Assembly: GCA_902613805.1 (NCBI GenBank)
Contig: CACMIV010000001.1
Span: 1 to 64,000 of the forward strand
Length of the DNA stretch: 64,000 nucleotides
DNA from: an uncultured Pelagibacteraceae bacterium
Lineage (GTDB): Bacteria; Pseudomonadota; Alphaproteobacteria; Pelagibacterales; AG-422-B15
Direction of reading: 5' to 3'
The notes under the pieces were generated by a model. That model saw only the letters and a program-made list of their open reading frames with translations. It made no database searches and was not told the DNA's origin. Of this stretch, positions 63,137 to 64,000 are shown in pieces (position 1 is the stretch's first letter; each line of letters begins with the position of its first letter). Made by a program: the position numbers and the translations under genes.

Positions 63137-64000
63137 TTACATATTTGCATATTTTGGGCCACCGCCACCCTCTGGTGTTACCCAATTTATGTTTTGAGAC
63201 GGTTCTTTAATATCGCATGTTTTGCAGTGTATGCAGTTCTGACTATTAATTACAAATTTTGGATCTGAACCATCATCATTTCTATGAACTTCATAAACAC
63301 CTACTGGACAGTACCTTTGAGAAGGCTCATCAAACTTTTCCAACGTGTAACTAATTGGTAACTCTTTATCCTTCAATTGAAGGTGAACAGGTTGATTTTC
63401 AGTGTGATAAGTTCCAGTAAGAAATACCGAACTAGCCCTATCAAAAGTTAAAACGCCATCTGGTTTTGGATAATTTATTTTTTTTGCTTCTTTTGCATCT
63501 TCTAACGTTTCATGATCAGCATGTTTATGCGATAGAGTAAAAGGAAGCTTTCCCATAAATAACCACTGATCGATTCCTGTAAGTAAAATACCAAGGATAT
63601 TTCCAAACCTTGTAAAGAAAGGTTTAACATTCCTAGCAGATTTTAATTCGCTATAAACCCAACTCTTTTTGAATAAAGTCTCGTAACAAGATAGATCATT
63701 GGACTTACCCGAAAGAAATTCATTAATAGCTTCAGCAGCAATCATTCCACTTTTCATGGCAGTATGAGTTCCTTTAATTTTTGGCATATTTAACGTACCG
63801 GCATCACAGCCAATTAATAATGCGCCAGGCATGTGCATCTGAGGCAGACTTTGTATGCCACCCTCAATCAATGCTCTGGCACCATAGGAAACTCTTTTTC
63901 CGCCACTTAACATTTTTTTTATTGCAGGATGTGTTTTAAACCTTTGAAACTCTTCAAAAGGTGACAAATACGGGTTCTTATAATCAAGTCCAACTACATA
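63137..64000 (-). CDS. Electron transfer flavoprotein-ubiquinone oxidoreductase (5' end outside window)
   Basis: Membrane-associated FAD/4Fe-4S enzyme that moves electrons from ETF to ubiquinone, linking fatty-acid and amino-acid oxidation to the respiratory chain. Only the C-terminal 287 codons are here; the frame is open to the right edge. Segments typical of the family: VVGLDYKNPYLSPFEEFQRFKTHP, MHMPGALLIGCDAGTLNMPKIKGTHTAMKSG, and the C-terminal cluster region RYCPVGVYE...NCIHCKTCDIKEPSQNINWVTPEGGGGP with the four cysteines. The TPR and ispE genes follow on the same strand. Confidence 0.96.
   Translation of the reverse strand, partial: YVVGLDYKNPYLSPFEEFQRFKTHPAIKKMLSGGKRVSYGARALIEGGIQSLPQMHMPGALLIGCDAGTLNMPKIKGTHTAMKSGMIAAEAINEFLSGKSNDLSCYETLFKKSWVYSELKSARNVKPFFTRFGNILGILLTGIDQWLFMGKLPFTLSHKHADHETLEDAKEAKKINYPKPDGVLTFDRASSVFLTGTYHTENQPVHLQLKDKELPISYTLEKFDEPSQRYCPVGVYEVHRNDDGSDPKFVINSQNCIHCKTCDIKEPSQNINWVTPEGGGGPKYANM

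Noticed and set aside
63126-63185. Upstream in-frame start for the TPR gene overlapping ETF-QO.
   Set aside because: It would hide the obvious signal peptide starting at 63125 and overlap the ETF-QO C-terminus by 49 bases.

Overview
The window is an AT-rich, tightly packed stretch of what looks like a free-living, probably marine, low-GC alphaproteobacterium. The call rests on gene order and family type: ampD-rnpB-mraZ, yqeY-dnaG-rpoD divergent from carAB, ilvE-petP-petR, lgt-midA-pgeF divergent from proC, petABC divergent from trmL-hemF, DUF1285-NUDIX-CCA transferase, and ETF-QO-TPR-ispE are all arrangements I associate with Alphaproteobacteria. Many genes overlap by 1-14 bases, intergenic gaps are small, and several essential genes start with TTG or GTG, which fits a streamlined genome. 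I cannot place it to order; SAR11/HIMB59-like and low-GC Rhodospirillales-like lineages are the sort to compare.

Layout. 1-3.8 kb (minus): ftsZ (cut by the window edge) directly behind mraZ, a five-copy MraZ operator, RNase P RNA, an AmpD-type amidase and an EamA transporter. 3.9-5.3 kb (plus): mlaA and mlaC for outer-membrane lipid transport. 5.3-14.7 kb (minus): an accessory region with rhodanese, DUF2805, a phosphoethanolamine-methyltransferase-like enzyme, a small operon (BT1/MFS transporter, 55-aa membrane protein, GST, beta-propeller, ABM-fold protein), an SRAP peptidase, a TPR protein, an old-yellow-enzyme and an alpha/beta hydrolase. 14.9-19.2 kb: more accessory enzymes (methyltransferase, GST, TauD-type dioxygenase) and a likely tRNA-targeted mini-element: a 46-bp duplicated tRNA 3' half brackets a single thioesterase gene next to an intact tRNA-Ile2(CAU).

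19.3-36 kb: core information processing and metabolism: rpoD, dnaG, yqeY, carA-carB, an Lrp/AsnC regulator, a 2OG-Fe(II)-type oxygenase and ELM1-like protein, trxB, an aspartate-type aminotransferase, uvrB. 34.5-39 kb is a plus-strand chain: Ca/cation exchanger, FolM-like reductase, folB, uvrC, pgsA. 39-42.4 kb: ilvE, then petP-petR-histidine kinase, homologues of regulators of cytochrome bc1 expression; the bc1 genes petABC themselves lie at 51-54 kb.

42-51 kb: proC, lgt, midA, pgeF, prs, rplY, pth, ychF, then a purine-salvage pair (Gpt-like phosphoribosyltransferase and a convergent purine permease). 54-64 kb: trmL-hemF-greA, CCA transferase/NUDIX/DUF1285, MaoC-like hydratase, an endonuclease/exonuclease/phosphatase-family protein, the fluoride channel crcB, a CMD-family protein, tRNA-Gln, ispE, a large TPR protein and the C-terminal part of ETF-ubiquinone oxidoreductase.

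The most interesting signals are (i) ftsZ placed immediately behind mraZ and its operator, with the whole usual mur/fts block missing between them; (ii) the tRNA-bracketed thioesterase cassette with matching 11-bp-spaced TCCCGCA repeats near both ends and no integrase; (iii) a DnaG primase with three of four zinc ligands replaced; and (iv) several unannotated small ORFs in conserved positions. No CRISPR array, IS element or rRNA gene was seen.
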